Assembly (NCBI RefSeq): GCF_003854965.1
Contig: NZ_RQPI01000015.1
Location: forward strand, 1 to 64,000
Length of the DNA: 64,000 bases
Source: Paenibacillus rhizophilus
GTDB taxonomy: Bacteria; Bacillota; Bacilli; Paenibacillales; Paenibacillaceae
Direction: 5' to 3'
Shown: one piece after another, positions 33,110-41,985 of the stretch
Position numbering within the stretch: the first letter of the stretch is position 1
Layout of the letters: each line of letters opens with the position of its first letter
Notes under the pieces: model-generated
Databases searched by the model: none
The model's input: only the letters and a program-made list of their open reading frames with translations
What the model was told of the DNA's origin: nothing
Made by a program: the position numbers and the translations under genes

Positions 33110-34171
33110 ATGGAGATAGGCATCAGCACATTTGTGGAGACATCGCCGGATGTGCATACCGGAGAAGTGAGGAGTCACGCGCAGCGGCTGCGCGAGGTGG
33201 TGGAGGAGATTGTGCTGGCCGACCGGGTGGGGCTGGATGTGTACGGCGTGGGCGAGCATCACCGCAAGGATTATGCGGCGTCCTCGCCTGCGGTTGTGCT
33301 GGCCGCGGCGGCGGCGCAGACGAAGCGAATCCGGCTGACCAGCGCGGTTACGGTGCTGTCGTCCGATGATCCGGTGCGGGTGTTTCAGGATTTTGCCACG
33401 CTGGACGGCATATCGGGCGGACGCGCGGAGATCATGGCGGGCCGGGGTTCTTTTATCGAATCCTTTCCGCTGTTCGGATATGACTTGGATGACTATGATG
33501 AGCTGTTCGATGAGAAGCTGGAGCTCTTGCTCAAGATCCGGGAGTCGGAAAAAGTCACCTGGGAAGGCGGGCATCGCCCAGCCATTCCGGATTTGGGCGT
33601 GTATCCGCGTCCGGTACAGAATCCTTTGCCGGTGTGGATTGGCAGCGGGGGCAATCAGCAATCCGTGATCCGCGCCGGGCTGCTCGGACTGCCGCTGGTG
33701 CTGGCGATCATTGGAGGCCGTCCGCTTCATTTCGCGCCGCTTGTTGAGCTATATAAGAGAGCGGCGGCGAAGGCGGGACATGACGTCTCGCGTCTGCCTG
33801 TGGCCTCGCACTCGCATGGCTTTATTGCGGAGGATACCGAAACAGCGGCCGATAAGTTTTTTCCGTCGACTCAGGCAAGCATGAATGTCATTGGACGGGA
33901 ACGGGGTTGGGGGCATTATGACCGTTCCAGCTTCGATGCCGCCCGCAGCTTTGAAGGAGCCCTGTATGTCGGCGATCCGGATACAGTGGCGAACAAAATC
34001 ATCCACCTGCGCAAAAACGTAGGCATTAACCGCTTTTTCCTGCATACCCCGCTTGGCACGATGCCGCATGAGGACGTGATGCGCGCCATTGAGCTGCTGG
34101 GGACGGAGGTCGCGCCGCGGGTGCGGGAGGAAATCTCCCACTGGGAGGCGGCGGGCGAGCCGAAGGAGTAG
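33110..34171 (+). CDS. LLM-class flavin-dependent oxidoreductase
   Basis: 353 residues from ATG 33110 with AAGGGGG upstream. The luciferase-like TIM barrel is shown by EIGISTFVETSPDVHTGEVR, LDVYGVGEHHRKDYAASSPA, TKRIRLTSAVTVLSSDDPVR and the ISGGRAEIMAGRGSF motif typical of the group that includes alkane/FMN monooxygenase homologues (YhbW-like). It likely uses FMNH2 or F420-like cofactors supplied by another enzyme; substrate unknown. GC-rich relative to its upstream neighbours. It stands alone. Confidence 0.87.
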   Translation: MEIGISTFVETSPDVHTGEVRSHAQRLREVVEEIVLADRVGLDVYGVGEHHRKDYAASSPAVVLAAAAAQTKRIRLTSAVTVLSSDDPVRVFQDFATLDGISGGRAEIMAGRGSFIESFPLFGYDLDDYDELFDEKLELLLKIRESEKVTWEGGHRPAIPDLGVYPRPVQNPLPVWIGSGGNQQSVIRAGLLGLPLVLAIIGGRPLHFAPLVELYKRAAAKAGHDVSRLPVASHSHGFIAEDTETAADKFFPSTQASMNVIGRERGWGHYDRSSFDAARSFEGALYVGDPDTVANKIIHLRKNVGINRFFLHTPLGTMPHEDVMRAIELLGTEVAPRVREEISHWEAAGEPKE

Positions 34172-34208
34172 AGCAGGCGCTGCCCGAGAAAGATATATCA
34201 AATTTTAA

Positions 34209-34246
34209 AATATTCCTTTACAGGAATATTCAATACGGGGTATACT
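34209..34246 (+). promoter_or_regulatory. Promoter with operator dyad for ArsR/AHSA1 pair
   Basis: TTTACA (34217-34222), 18-base spacer, TATACT (34241-34246). The -35 box forms the centre of a perfect 8-bp inverted repeat, AATATTCC-TTTACA-GGAATATT (34209-34230), so a bound repressor would exclude RNA polymerase. The ArsR protein encoded next is the obvious candidate. Confidence 0.7.
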
Positions 34247-34332
34247 TTGTGTATCAAGCAGCCGATACTTAATAAATGAAATGAGGTGGCCTGAAATGAC
34301 CCGTATTGGAAGCATAGGCCGCGCCGTATCCC

Positions 34333-34689
34333 ATGAATATTACGACATTCAGCGCATTGGCCGAACCTAACCGGTTAGGCATGGTTGAGCTTTTGCGCGG
34401 CGGTCCCTTGACTGTTGGGGAAATCGCCGATCATTTGGGGCTCCGCCAGCCCCAGGCCTCGAAGCATCTGCGGGTTCTGCTGGAGGCCGGATTGGTAGAA
34501 GTGGAGGCCGTGGCCAATCGCCGGAACTACAGGCTCCGTGCCGAGCCGTTTCGGGCGCTGGATTCCTGGCTTGATGCTTACCGCAGGATCTGGAATGAAC
34601 GGTTCGACAATCTGAACATTTATCTGCAGAAGCTCCAAGCCGAAGAGAACAAGCTGCAGGCTGGGGAAAGTGAACCAAAGGAAACCTAA
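34333..34689 (+). CDS. ArsR-family transcriptional regulator
   Basis: 118 residues from ATG 34333. The helix-turn-helix is LTVGEIADHLGLRQPQASKHL, and the start MNITTFSALAEPNRL is the normal family start, although no good ribosome binding site precedes it. A better ribosome binding site serves an overlapping 24-codon frame at 34296-34370. No metal-binding cysteines are seen, so it is of the non-metal type found with AHSA1/SRPBCC genes. It ends 20 bases before that gene and likely represses the pair through the dyad at 34209. Confidence 0.87.
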   Translation: MNITTFSALAEPNRLGMVELLRGGPLTVGEIADHLGLRQPQASKHLRVLLEAGLVEVEAVANRRNYRLRAEPFRALDSWLDAYRRIWNERFDNLNIYLQKLQAEENKLQAGESEPKET

Positions 34690-34708
34690 TCTTAAGGAGG
34701 AGTTTTCA

Positions 34709-35218
34709 ATGACGAACAAAATGGTTACCCGGGTAGAAGGTCAGGAACTTGTTCTGGAGCGTGTGTTCGATGCGCCGCGCGAGCTGGTATTTAAGGCGTT
34801 TTCGGAAGCCGAGCATTTGAAGCATTGGTGGGGACCCCGCGGCTGGACACTTCCGGTTTGCAACGTCGATTTTCGTCCGGGCGGCGTATGGCATTACTGT
34901 ATGAAATGTGTCGATGAGAAGCAGGGTGATTTCTACGGAATGGAATCTTGGGGCAAAGCGGTGTACCAGGAAATCTCGGAGCCCGAAACCATCGTCTATA
35001 CCGATTACTTCTCGGATGCGGAAGGCAATGTAACGGAAGGGATGCCCTCCTCTCACATTACGATGACTTTTGTAGAGCATGAGGGAAAGACGAAGGTCAT
35101 CAGCCGCGGACGCTTTGAATCCGCCGAAGCGCTCAAGACCGTCATGGATATGGGAATGGAGCAGGGCATCACCGAAACGTGGGACCGTCTGGAAGAATAC
35201 CTGCCGTCAATCAAATAA
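34709..35218 (+). CDS. SRPBCC/AHSA1-domain protein
   Basis: 169 residues from ATG 34709, directed by AAGGAGG. The activator-of-Hsp90-like START-fold is shown by LERVFDAPRELVFKAFSEAE, HLKHWWGPRGWTLPVC and the C-terminal GMEQGITETWDRLEEYL. Members bind hydrophobic small molecules in a helix-grip cavity; ligand is unknown. It is co-transcribed with the ArsR regulator just upstream. A similar pair in the opposite order occurs at 61305-62061. Confidence 0.88.
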   Translation: MTNKMVTRVEGQELVLERVFDAPRELVFKAFSEAEHLKHWWGPRGWTLPVCNVDFRPGGVWHYCMKCVDEKQGDFYGMESWGKAVYQEISEPETIVYTDYFSDAEGNVTEGMPSSHITMTFVEHEGKTKVISRGRFESAEALKTVMDMGMEQGITETWDRLEEYLPSIK

Positions 35219-35228
35219 CCGCAAAGAG

Positions 35229-35260
35229 AAGGCCATCCTGCTTAAGGGATGGTCTTTTTT
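35229..35260 (+). terminator. Intrinsic terminator after AHSA1 gene
   Basis: AAGGCCATCC against GGATGGTCTT (one wobble), loop TGCTTAAG, followed by T6. Confidence 0.85.
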
Positions 35261-35295
35261 ATGGGAGCTTAAGTTTTAGATGGCGGTCTCTTCTG

Positions 35296-35316
35296 TTGAG
35301 TGATCAATCAATTACC
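35296..35316. promoter_or_regulatory. Orphan copy of TetR-type operator
   Basis: TTGAGTGATCAATCAATTAC resembles the sites at 36316, 36359 and 36987 (core AGTGATYRATCAATTA). It lies between two convergent gene ends, where no promoter is expected. Confidence 0.5.
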
Positions 35317-35331
35317 ACTTCGGCAAAAGAA

Positions 35332-36288
35332 TTACTTCCGCTCCTGTAACGTGCGGATGGTAAAGGATATCCCCTCTTCAAACGGTGTAGCCGGAACCGG
35401 TCCGATAAACCGTTCGTATTTCTCTCCGCTTAAGGTGAGGGGTTCATCGGTTAAATACAGCATTTCGACAACCTCCTTCATGACCGGTACGGCCAGGCCC
35501 AGCAGAGATAACCCCGCTTTTTTAAGCGAAATGACCGGTTTGGCGCTGCCGGTCGAGGCTTGGGCGATTCGTACGATTTCTTTGCCGGAAATCACGCCGG
35601 AGCCCGGGATATGCCAATTCTGTCCGTAAGCAAATTCTTTGCCGGCTAATTCGGCAATCATGGCGGCGGCATCAGGCAAATAGACGTATTCACGCGGAAC
35701 ATGCATGTTGCCGATGAAAAAAGCCATTTTTCCAGCTGCGATCGCTTGGAGGGTTGAGCCCAAATACGAGGCTTCATTAGCCGTAGGGCCGTAATAATCC
35801 GGCAAGCGGACAATCATCACCTTGGCATGGCTCCACCGATTGCTGAACAGCATTTGCTCATAGGCAAGCCTGATCTTCCCCTTTTTCGTATGAGGCTGTT
35901 TCGGATGATCTTCGGTCACAAGGTCCATCTGCTTTCTTCCGTATGGATAGATCCCATCTATCGCGACCACTTTAATGCCAAACCGATTGGCTGCCTCCAT
36001 GACCGATTCCCCTAGCGGAATCAGCTTATCCACCATCTCATGATACGGGACGTTCGCGCAATGGAACAAGACGTCTGCCCCGTCCGCTTGCGATACAATG
36101 TCATCCGGCTGGAAAGCATCTCCTATGGCAAGTGACAAATTCACCGGGTTGCCGAGACTGGCCGCGAACTGCTCCAGCTTCTGACGCGAACGTCCAAAGG
36201 CGATGGTTCGAATCCCCCGTTTAACAAGCTCTGCTGTAATGGCTGCGCCGCTTCCGCCTGTTGCTCCAATGACGATTGCTTTTATCAT
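35332..36288 (-). CDS. NAD-dependent epimerase/dehydratase (extended SDR)
   Basis: 318 residues. The Rossmann motif is IVIGATGGSGAAITAELV. The catalytic Tyr-Lys pair is not in the classical YxxxK form (nearest is YPYGRKQ), so it belongs to the atypical SDR group with NmrA/UDP-sugar-like relatives. LPDYYGPTANEASYLGSTLQ and PREYVYLPDAAAMIAEL are typical. It lies downstream of a TetR gene on the same strand with two operator copies before it, so it is likely the main TetR target. Substrate unknown. Confidence 0.85.
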   Translation of the reverse strand: MIKAIVIGATGGSGAAITAELVKRGIRTIAFGRSRQKLEQFAASLGNPVNLSLAIGDAFQPDDIVSQADGADVLFHCANVPYHEMVDKLIPLGESVMEAANRFGIKVVAIDGIYPYGRKQMDLVTEDHPKQPHTKKGKIRLAYEQMLFSNRWSHAKVMIVRLPDYYGPTANEASYLGSTLQAIAAGKMAFFIGNMHVPREYVYLPDAAAMIAELAGKEFAYGQNWHIPGSGVISGKEIVRIAQASTGSAKPVISLKKAGLSLLGLAVPVMKEVVEMLYLTDEPLTLSGEKYERFIGPVPATPFEEGISFTIRTLQERK

Positions 36289-36315
36289 ATTTCATCCGCC
36301 TCTTTTCGACAATGA

Positions 36316-36380
36316 AGTAATTGATCAATCACTAACTTATCTTGATCGTAGCACGAGGTTAGTGATCAGTCAATAACTAA
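36316..36380. promoter_or_regulatory. Two TetR-type operators before SDR gene
   Basis: AGTAATTGATCAATCACTAA (36316-36335) and TTAGTGATCAGTCAATAAC (from 36359) are related inverted copies about 43 bases apart, centre to centre. The same motif occurs before the TetR gene. Confidence 0.65.
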
Positions 36381-36434
36381 ATGAGAAAAAACGCTTAGGG
36401 AATTCCCGCAAATAGGAGAAGGATTTCCACCTTC

Positions 36435-36956
36435 TCACGTTTCCATTAATTCAGGCAGGTTGATGGCTACGGAAATATTGCATAACATTCCCCTTGCCAG
36501 GAACAGCATCGTCCGTTCTTCGGGATCCGCGATATCAGCCTGACGGAAAGCGTCAAGCACGATTTGGCGGACTTCCCTGAAGCCACCCTGCATGGCTTCC
36601 CGAATCGAATGTTCTTGAATGGTCTGAGCCTGCATTTGAAGCAGCACCTCATTCCGATATTCTCCCAGAATTTGTTCGTATGCGATGATCAGGTCGGTTT
36701 CAAGCCGATCGGGAGATGCAGATTGCACAACTTGATGGAAGGACTCGATAATTCTGGCCCAAGAAACCTCCAAAGCAGTCAACAGTAACACTTCTTTAGT
36801 GGGAAAAAAGCGAAAAATGTAAGGCTGCGATATTTTCGCCCGTTCAGCGACCTGAGCCGTAGTTGCCCTGTAGTAGCCGATTTCCGCAAACACTTCGATT
36901 GCAGCCGAGATAATGTCCGATTTGCGGTTAACGGATGTCGTCGTGTCTTTAGCCAT
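36435..36956 (-). CDS. TetR-family transcriptional regulator
   Basis: 173 residues. The N-terminal TetR helix-turn-helix is IISAAIEVFAEIGYYRATTA with QVAERAKISQPYIFRFF, followed by an all-helical ligand domain that is slightly short. It is divergent from the DUF1835 gene and upstream of the SDR gene on its own strand. Matching dyads at 36987 (own promoter) and 36316/36359 (SDR promoter) indicate autorepression and control of the SDR. The ligand may be the SDR substrate. Confidence 0.88.
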   Translation of the reverse strand: MAKDTTTSVNRKSDIISAAIEVFAEIGYYRATTAQVAERAKISQPYIFRFFPTKEVLLLTALEVSWARIIESFHQVVQSASPDRLETDLIIAYEQILGEYRNEVLLQMQAQTIQEHSIREAMQGGFREVRQIVLDAFRQADIADPEERTMLFLARGMLCNISVAINLPELMET

Positions 36957-36986
36957 GAGATTTCCGCCTTTCGATGATGGTCGGTA

Positions 36987-37008
36987 TTTAGTGATTAATC
37001 AATTCCTG
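36987..37008. promoter_or_regulatory. TetR operator at its own promoter
   Basis: TTTAGTGATTAATCAATTCC, 31 bases upstream of the TetR start, sharing the core of the SDR promoter sites. Confidence 0.65.
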
Positions 37009-37193
37009 ATCAGTATAAATGAAAAGAAATGGCTATGCAATGAAGACAGCAAGTGAACTGGCAGCTTTGCGCCTGTCTGAACGAATGCTGCTTTTGTTTT
37101 TATCACAATTTCATTATACTTACTTGCAATTATGAGTATTCTTTCAGTTGTTCGGGTGTTCAATTATCCTAAGAATTAGAAGGAGGAAATCAG

Positions 37194-38192
37194 ATGCTGC
37201 ACATTACAAACGGAGATTCTGTTGCGGATAAGCTCAGGCAGGGAGGCGTTCAAGGCGAGGTTGTGGCCTGGAGGGAAATCTATTCGGTAGGGCCTGTATT
37301 CCGCGATATGGCGGAGAGGCATAACCGGGAGCTGCGGGCGCGGTATCTGGAAAGGAAGCTCGGGATTCCGCAGGAGGAGTATTTGAAGATTGAAGAGCAG
37401 GAGCAAATTCTGCGTGACTTGAAAAAATACAATGAAATCGTCTTATGGTTCGAATACGATCTGTTCGATCAGACGATGCTGTGTTATTTGCTTCATTGCC
37501 TTGCTGCGCTGGCGCTTGGAGAGACGAAGCTGAGCTTGCTGTGTATCGGAGATTACCCGGGGGTCGAACGTTTTCGCGGATTGGGGCAGCTGACGGCCGA
37601 GCAGCTAATGGCATTATCCGGTACCTGGCAGTCTGTCGGAGCGCGGGAGCTGGAGTTAGCAAGCCGAATGTGGGAGGCCTATACATCACCCCTGCCCGAA
37701 CAGCATATCCGATTCCTTCAGGAAGATACCTCTGCGCTGCCTTTTGTGAAAAAGGCGTTTGAGGCCCATTTATCCCGTATCCCCTCTGTGCATAACGGAC
37801 TTGGGATCATTGAGCAGACAACGCTGGAGACCGTCCGGGACGGGGAATATGGGCCTCACGCTTTATTCGGGCAGGTAGGGAATAAGCTGCATATGCTGGG
37901 CATGGGCGATCTGGAATTTTGGCAGCACCTGAAGAACATGTCGACGGAGCCTTACCCGCTGCTGCATATTCAGGGTTTGGAGGATTTTCCCGACTTTAGC
38001 AGCGCGGTACCGTCTTTTGCCCATTGCAGAATTACTCTAACCGCGCTGGGCCGAAAGGTTCTGGCCGGAGAAGAGGACTATCTTCCACTAAAAGGCATAG
38101 ACGAGTGGTATGGCGGGCTGCACCTGGAGGGCCGGTCCATTCCGTGGCGCTGGGATACGAGCCGCAATGAGCTGTCCCGGTCCATTTTCTGA
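37194..38192 (+). CDS. DUF1835/DUF3658-domain protein
   Basis: 332 residues, ATG 37194 after AGAAGGAGG. The N-terminal DUF1835 pattern is LHITNGDSVADKLRQGGVQG and VVAWREIYSVGPV, followed by IVLWFEYDLFDQTMLCYLL; the C-terminal DUF3658-like domain has RITLTALGRKVLAGEEDYL and WYGGLHLEG, which looks like a winged-helix remnant. The family is frequent in Bacillales and its function is unknown. Upstream 237 bases carry the TetR promoter and nothing else I can name. Confidence 0.85.
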   Translation: MLHITNGDSVADKLRQGGVQGEVVAWREIYSVGPVFRDMAERHNRELRARYLERKLGIPQEEYLKIEEQEQILRDLKKYNEIVLWFEYDLFDQTMLCYLLHCLAALALGETKLSLLCIGDYPGVERFRGLGQLTAEQLMALSGTWQSVGARELELASRMWEAYTSPLPEQHIRFLQEDTSALPFVKKAFEAHLSRIPSVHNGLGIIEQTTLETVRDGEYGPHALFGQVGNKLHMLGMGDLEFWQHLKNMSTEPYPLLHIQGLEDFPDFSSAVPSFAHCRITLTALGRKVLAGEEDYLPLKGIDEWYGGLHLEGRSIPWRWDTSRNELSRSIF

Positions 38193-38245
38193 TATTTTCA
38201 GGAAAAATCCACCCCTCAGAACCGAACGCTAAACCGGGGCTCCGT

Positions 38246-38923
38246 TTAGTTCGAATAAGGATAACGGTTATGAAGCTGCCCGGCATAACCGTGCAGATAT
38301 ACTTGACCGTGGGGAGGACACGGGTGAGAAGCTGCGGCTTGGTGGCCGCTATGGTACGGATGCTTCTGGATTCCCTGAACCGACGGTGGGTTATTCCCGC
38401 AGACGCAGCCCGGAGGAGGCCCTAAAATGACGGATTCTTGCAGCGGAGCGACCGCTTGCTTGTATTTCTGCTCGTCTACACAGTAGGCCCGGTTCAGGAC
38501 TTCCGGAGGGATGGCTTTCAGAAAATCGGAGCCGTAGACGACATCGGGAGTAGGGACATCAAAAATGGCCAAAAAGTGAGCCTGCTCCGATAAGACGATA
38601 ATCCAGTGGAACCATCCTTTTGGAAATACGGAAACCTGGCCTGGCGTCAGCTTGTAGGACATGAGCTGCTGCGTACAAGGATTAAATACGGAAGTTAGGA
38701 TTTCCCCGCTGATGACAAAGACAAGCTCCTCCGCGTTCGTATGCCAATGCGGCTGAACGATGCATTCTTTGGTCATATGGGCGTTGAAAAAACCCGTTTC
38801 TATAGCAGGAAGCTGGGCTCCGAACACTTGGGTGAGGTAGTTATCCGCATCCCGCCGATAATTGATATGCTTGTTGGAATCTGCTGCAAGCGTCAGCGCC
38901 GGAGAGCTGAACAGAGAGTTCAT
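38246..38923 (-). CDS. Cupin-domain protein
   Basis: 225 residues from ATG 38923 (GGAGG seven bases upstream). A single cupin barrel is clear: motif 1 HWHTNAEELVFVISGEI and motif 2 GQVSVFPKGWFHWIIVLSEQ, giving His/His/Glu/His metal ligands as in oxalate-decarboxylase-like cupins. The last 45 residues are rich in His, Pro and Gly (HPYHSGHQAAASHPCPPHG) and are not part of the fold; they could bind metal or reflect a frame drift. A hairpin overlaps the stop codon. Substrate unknown. Confidence 0.82.
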   Translation of the reverse strand: MNSLFSSPALTLAADSNKHINYRRDADNYLTQVFGAQLPAIETGFFNAHMTKECIVQPHWHTNAEELVFVISGEILTSVFNPCTQQLMSYKLTPGQVSVFPKGWFHWIIVLSEQAHFLAIFDVPTPDVVYGSDFLKAIPPEVLNRAYCVDEQKYKQAVAPLQESVILGPPPGCVCGNNPPSVQGIQKHPYHSGHQAAASHPCPPHGQVYLHGYAGQLHNRYPYSN

Positions 38924-38989
38924 GAGGTGTTCCTCCATCCTGGGCATTTGTCTATCCAGCATATGCATGGCGGAGGGAGGGGGTTACCG

Positions 38990-39832
38990 TCAGGAATAGT
39001 TCTCTACGTACCAGTCGATGATCTTGCGGGCAATACTGACCTTCGGCGGGATGCCCGGCAGGCTATCCGGATCGAACCAGGCGGCATGGACAATTTCCTC
39101 TCCGTCCACTGTAATTTCTCCGCTCTCATAGTCAGCAACGAAACCGACCATCAAGGAATGGGGAAACGGCCACTGCTGGCTGGAAAAATAGCGAATATTA
39201 TGGACCTTGATTCCGACCTCCTCCATAATCTCCCGCTTAACGCAGTCCTCCAGCGTCTCACCGGGTTCGACGAAGCCGGCAATCAGCCCGTACATATTAT
39301 TTTGAAAATTCCGGGCATGGGCGAGCAGGATCTGCTTGTCCTTCAGAATGGCGGTAATTACGGCAGGCGCCAGGCGCGGATAGCTGACCAGTCCGCATTC
39401 CGGACATTCCCGCGATCTCTCGATTTGCGACAGGACCGTCGGCGTGCCGCACCGGCTGCAGAACTGATGCGTGTCGTCCCAGGCGATCATCTGGATCGCC
39501 TTGCCCGCCAGATGGAACAGGTCTTCGTCCATTACGTCGTACAGAGGCCGGAGTGGGCGGAACACCAGTCCTTCCGGCTCGGCCGCGTCCGAAGGGGCTT
39601 CTACGGCGAAGCATGGGATTTCTTCGAAAGTCCCGAGATACAAGGTGCGTACCGGAGCAATATGAAGCTGCTCGATCGATTGCGCAAGCGGAATGCCGAT
39701 CATGCCGGAAGATTCCGAAACGAGCAGCCTGCCGGAGCTAAAGATGAACCAATAGGCTGGTCCGCCGAAATCGGGCTTGGCGGCAACCGCCGGAATATAC
39801 CGTTTATAAATGCTTTCTCTTGGTTTAGGCAT
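38990..39832 (-). CDS. nudC: NAD(+) diphosphatase (NudC family)
   Basis: 280 residues from ATG 39832 (AAAGG upstream; 39850 also possible). Domains: N-terminal NUDIX-like region, zinc ribbon with CSRCGTPT and CPECGLVSYP, the Nudix box GFVEPGETLEDCVKREIMEEVG, and the NudC signature SSQQWPFPHSLM. The enzyme hydrolyses NAD(H) to NMN(H) and AMP and can remove NAD caps from RNA. It lies 66 bases upstream of the cupin gene on the same strand; the two may be co-transcribed. Confidence 0.92.
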   Translation of the reverse strand: MPKPRESIYKRYIPAVAAKPDFGGPAYWFIFSSGRLLVSESSGMIGIPLAQSIEQLHIAPVRTLYLGTFEEIPCFAVEAPSDAAEPEGLVFRPLRPLYDVMDEDLFHLAGKAIQMIAWDDTHQFCSRCGTPTVLSQIERSRECPECGLVSYPRLAPAVITAILKDKQILLAHARNFQNNMYGLIAGFVEPGETLEDCVKREIMEEVGIKVHNIRYFSSQQWPFPHSLMVGFVADYESGEITVDGEEIVHAAWFDPDSLPGIPPKVSIARKIIDWYVENYS

Positions 39833-39974
39833 GGCGCGGGAACCTTTCATTCTTGAATTTTCTATTAAGAATAGCAAAAAAGAGAAAATGTGACAAACGC
39901 GACAACTGCCGACTCGGACCGAATCGGCAGTTGATAAGTTCCTATTTTCTATTATATTGCCTATTGCCTGTTGC

Positions 39975-40622
39975 CTATCGGTGTCTATGCTGGCGAACGG
40001 CTTCGATGAAATCCTCGGCCCGCTTGGTCAATTGATCATAGCTGCCCGAATCGATCACGGACTTATTCACCAATTCGCCGCCGATGCCGAATGCAACCGC
40101 GCCCGCTTCGGCAAACTCCCCGATATTGCCGAGATTGATGCCTCCTACCGGAATAAAACGAATACCGGACAGCGGTCCGCGCACTTCCTTGAGGAAGCGG
40201 GCGCCCAGCGCGCCTGCAGGGAACAGCTTCATCAGATCGACACCAAGCCGCTGCGCCTGAACCATCTCCGTAGGAGTGGCTACGCCGGGAATAATCAGTC
40301 TGTTCTTCTCATGCAGCGCTTTAATGACTTCGGGATTGAGATCGGGCGCAAGAGCGAACGTCGCTCCCGCGTCGATGACCGACTGCGCCGTCGCCGTATT
40401 CAGGACCGTTCCGGCTCCGATAATCATTTTCTCTCCCATTTCGCCGGACAATTGCTCGATCATGCCGAGATAGCCCGGCGTGTTGCATGTGACCTCAATG
40501 ACCCTAATTCCGCCATTATAGAGAGCGGAGGCGATGCGCATCATTTCCTGCGGCCTGGTGCCCCGGACAATGGCAATAATCCCCGTCTCTTCGATTGTGC
40601 GAATAACCTTCCACTTTTCCAT
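39975..40622 (-). CDS. 2-dehydro-3-deoxy-6-phosphogalactonate aldolase (KDPG/KDPGal family)
   Basis: 215 residues from ATG 40622 after GGGAGG. Class I aldolase of the Eda/DgoA family: Glu in GGIRVIEVTCNTP, the Schiff-base Lys in VDLMKLFPAG, and PVGGINLGNIGEFAEAGAVA for phosphate binding. In this operon it should split 2-keto-3-deoxy-6-phosphogalactonate to pyruvate and glyceraldehyde 3-phosphate. It is the last gene of the galactonate operon. Confidence 0.88.
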   Translation of the reverse strand: MEKWKVIRTIEETGIIAIVRGTRPQEMMRIASALYNGGIRVIEVTCNTPGYLGMIEQLSGEMGEKMIIGAGTVLNTATAQSVIDAGATFALAPDLNPEVIKALHEKNRLIIPGVATPTEMVQAQRLGVDLMKLFPAGALGARFLKEVRGPLSGIRFIPVGGINLGNIGEFAEAGAVAFGIGGELVNKSVIDSGSYDQLTKRAEDFIEAVRQHRHR

Positions 40623-40650
40623 GTATGATTCCTCCCGAATCCTTATTTGT

Positions 40651-41958
40651 CTATTCTGCAATCGGCTTTCTAACGAGAAGCCAGTAACACAGGGCCGCAC
40701 AGGCGGCGATAATGCCGCCGCTCGTAAAGGCCATCGTATACGAACCGGTCTTGTCGGCGATCATGCCGACCACGACCGGAGACAGCGCTCCGCCGAAGTA
40801 ACCGCCGAAGTTCTGGATGCTGCCTACGGAAGCGACCATTGAAGGCGGGGCCACATCTCCCGGCAGTGCCCACGCGCAGCTGGACAAGGCGGACATCAGG
40901 GCAAGCGCGACCGTCATGCAGGCCAGCGTCGCCGGCAGGCTGCCCGCATGCGGGATTATAATGACGGTAATCCCTGCCAGAACCGCGCATACACTGATGA
41001 CGGCCCGTTTGGCGACAAGCGGCTTGGCGCCCCTTTTATCGACCAGAAGCTTGCTGATATAACCGCCGAGAATCGCGCCGATAACGCCGCCGAACCAAGG
41101 AATGCTCGCATAAATACCCAGCGACTTCATCGAAACGTTCTGGGTCTTCATCAAGTAGAGCGGCAGGAAGGTGACAAAAATATTGAATATCCAGATATAG
41201 CAGAAGAAGCCGAGAATCATGCCCCATACGCTCTTATGCTTGAACAGCGCGCCCCAGGATACCTTGGAATCGCCGATCTCCTGCGCAGTACCTCCGCCGC
41301 CGGCCTTGATATAATCAAGCTCCTCTTGGCTGATTCTCGGATGCTTCTCCGGCTGGCGGTAAAAAAGTGCAAAGATTACGACAAAGATCAGGCCGATGGC
41401 TCCCGTAATGAAGAATAGCGCTCTCCAGCCGAACGGCACGATTAATGCCACAAGAATGGGTGGAGCAATCGTCGGCCCCCATTTGGAAGCCGCATCCCAG
41501 AAGCCGGTAGCTAGAGCCCGTTCCTGCTTCGGGAACCAGGAAGCCGTAATTTTGGCTCCGCCGGGCCAGCAAGGTGATTCAGTCACTCCCAGAAGTGCGC
41601 GTCCGAAGAGTAAACTGGTCAGGCCGGTGCAGACTCCGGTAAAAGCCGTTGCTCCGCTCCAAAGGGCTACGGCCCAGGCATATACTTTCTTGGCCCCCAG
41701 GCGGTCAAGAAGCCATCCCGCGGGCAGCTGCATGAACGCGTAACTCCACGCGAAGACTGAGCCCATGAGGCCAATATCCGTATTCGACAAATTCAGATCT
41801 TTCATCATATCCGGCGCCGCAATCGACAGATTGGTCCGGTCCAAAAAATTGATGATGCCGCCCACCAAAAGCCAAATGACAACCGTCCAGCGCACTCTTG
41901 TCGCCGTCTTGGTCTTCATGGCGGGAACAGCGCTGCTCACATTCGTCTCCAAAACCAT
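40651..41958 (-). CDS. MFS transporter, sugar acid (ACS family)
   Basis: 435 residues; ATG 41958, though TTG 41952 is better spaced from GGAGG. Twelve transmembrane segments with the ACS-family motifs INFLDRTNLSIAAPDMMKDL, SVFAWSYAFMQLPAGWLLDR and ALLGVTESPCWPGGAKITA. It resembles DgoT/GudP/ExuT proton symporters for galactonate, glucarate or hexuronate. Its place in the dgo operon favours D-galactonate. Confidence 0.88.
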   Translation of the reverse strand: MVLETNVSSAVPAMKTKTATRVRWTVVIWLLVGGIINFLDRTNLSIAAPDMMKDLNLSNTDIGLMGSVFAWSYAFMQLPAGWLLDRLGAKKVYAWAVALWSGATAFTGVCTGLTSLLFGRALLGVTESPCWPGGAKITASWFPKQERALATGFWDAASKWGPTIAPPILVALIVPFGWRALFFITGAIGLIFVVIFALFYRQPEKHPRISQEELDYIKAGGGGTAQEIGDSKVSWGALFKHKSVWGMILGFFCYIWIFNIFVTFLPLYLMKTQNVSMKSLGIYASIPWFGGVIGAILGGYISKLLVDKRGAKPLVAKRAVISVCAVLAGITVIIIPHAGSLPATLACMTVALALMSALSSCAWALPGDVAPPSMVASVGSIQNFGGYFGGALSPVVVGMIADKTGSYTMAFTSGGIIAACAALCYWLLVRKPIAE

Positions 41959-41985
41959 TACCTCCAACCATTCTGATTTTTAGAT

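Noticed and set aside
38741..39856. 371-codon plus-strand open frame
   Set aside because: Runs antisense through the NudC gene, whose zinc ribbon and Nudix box are unmistakable.
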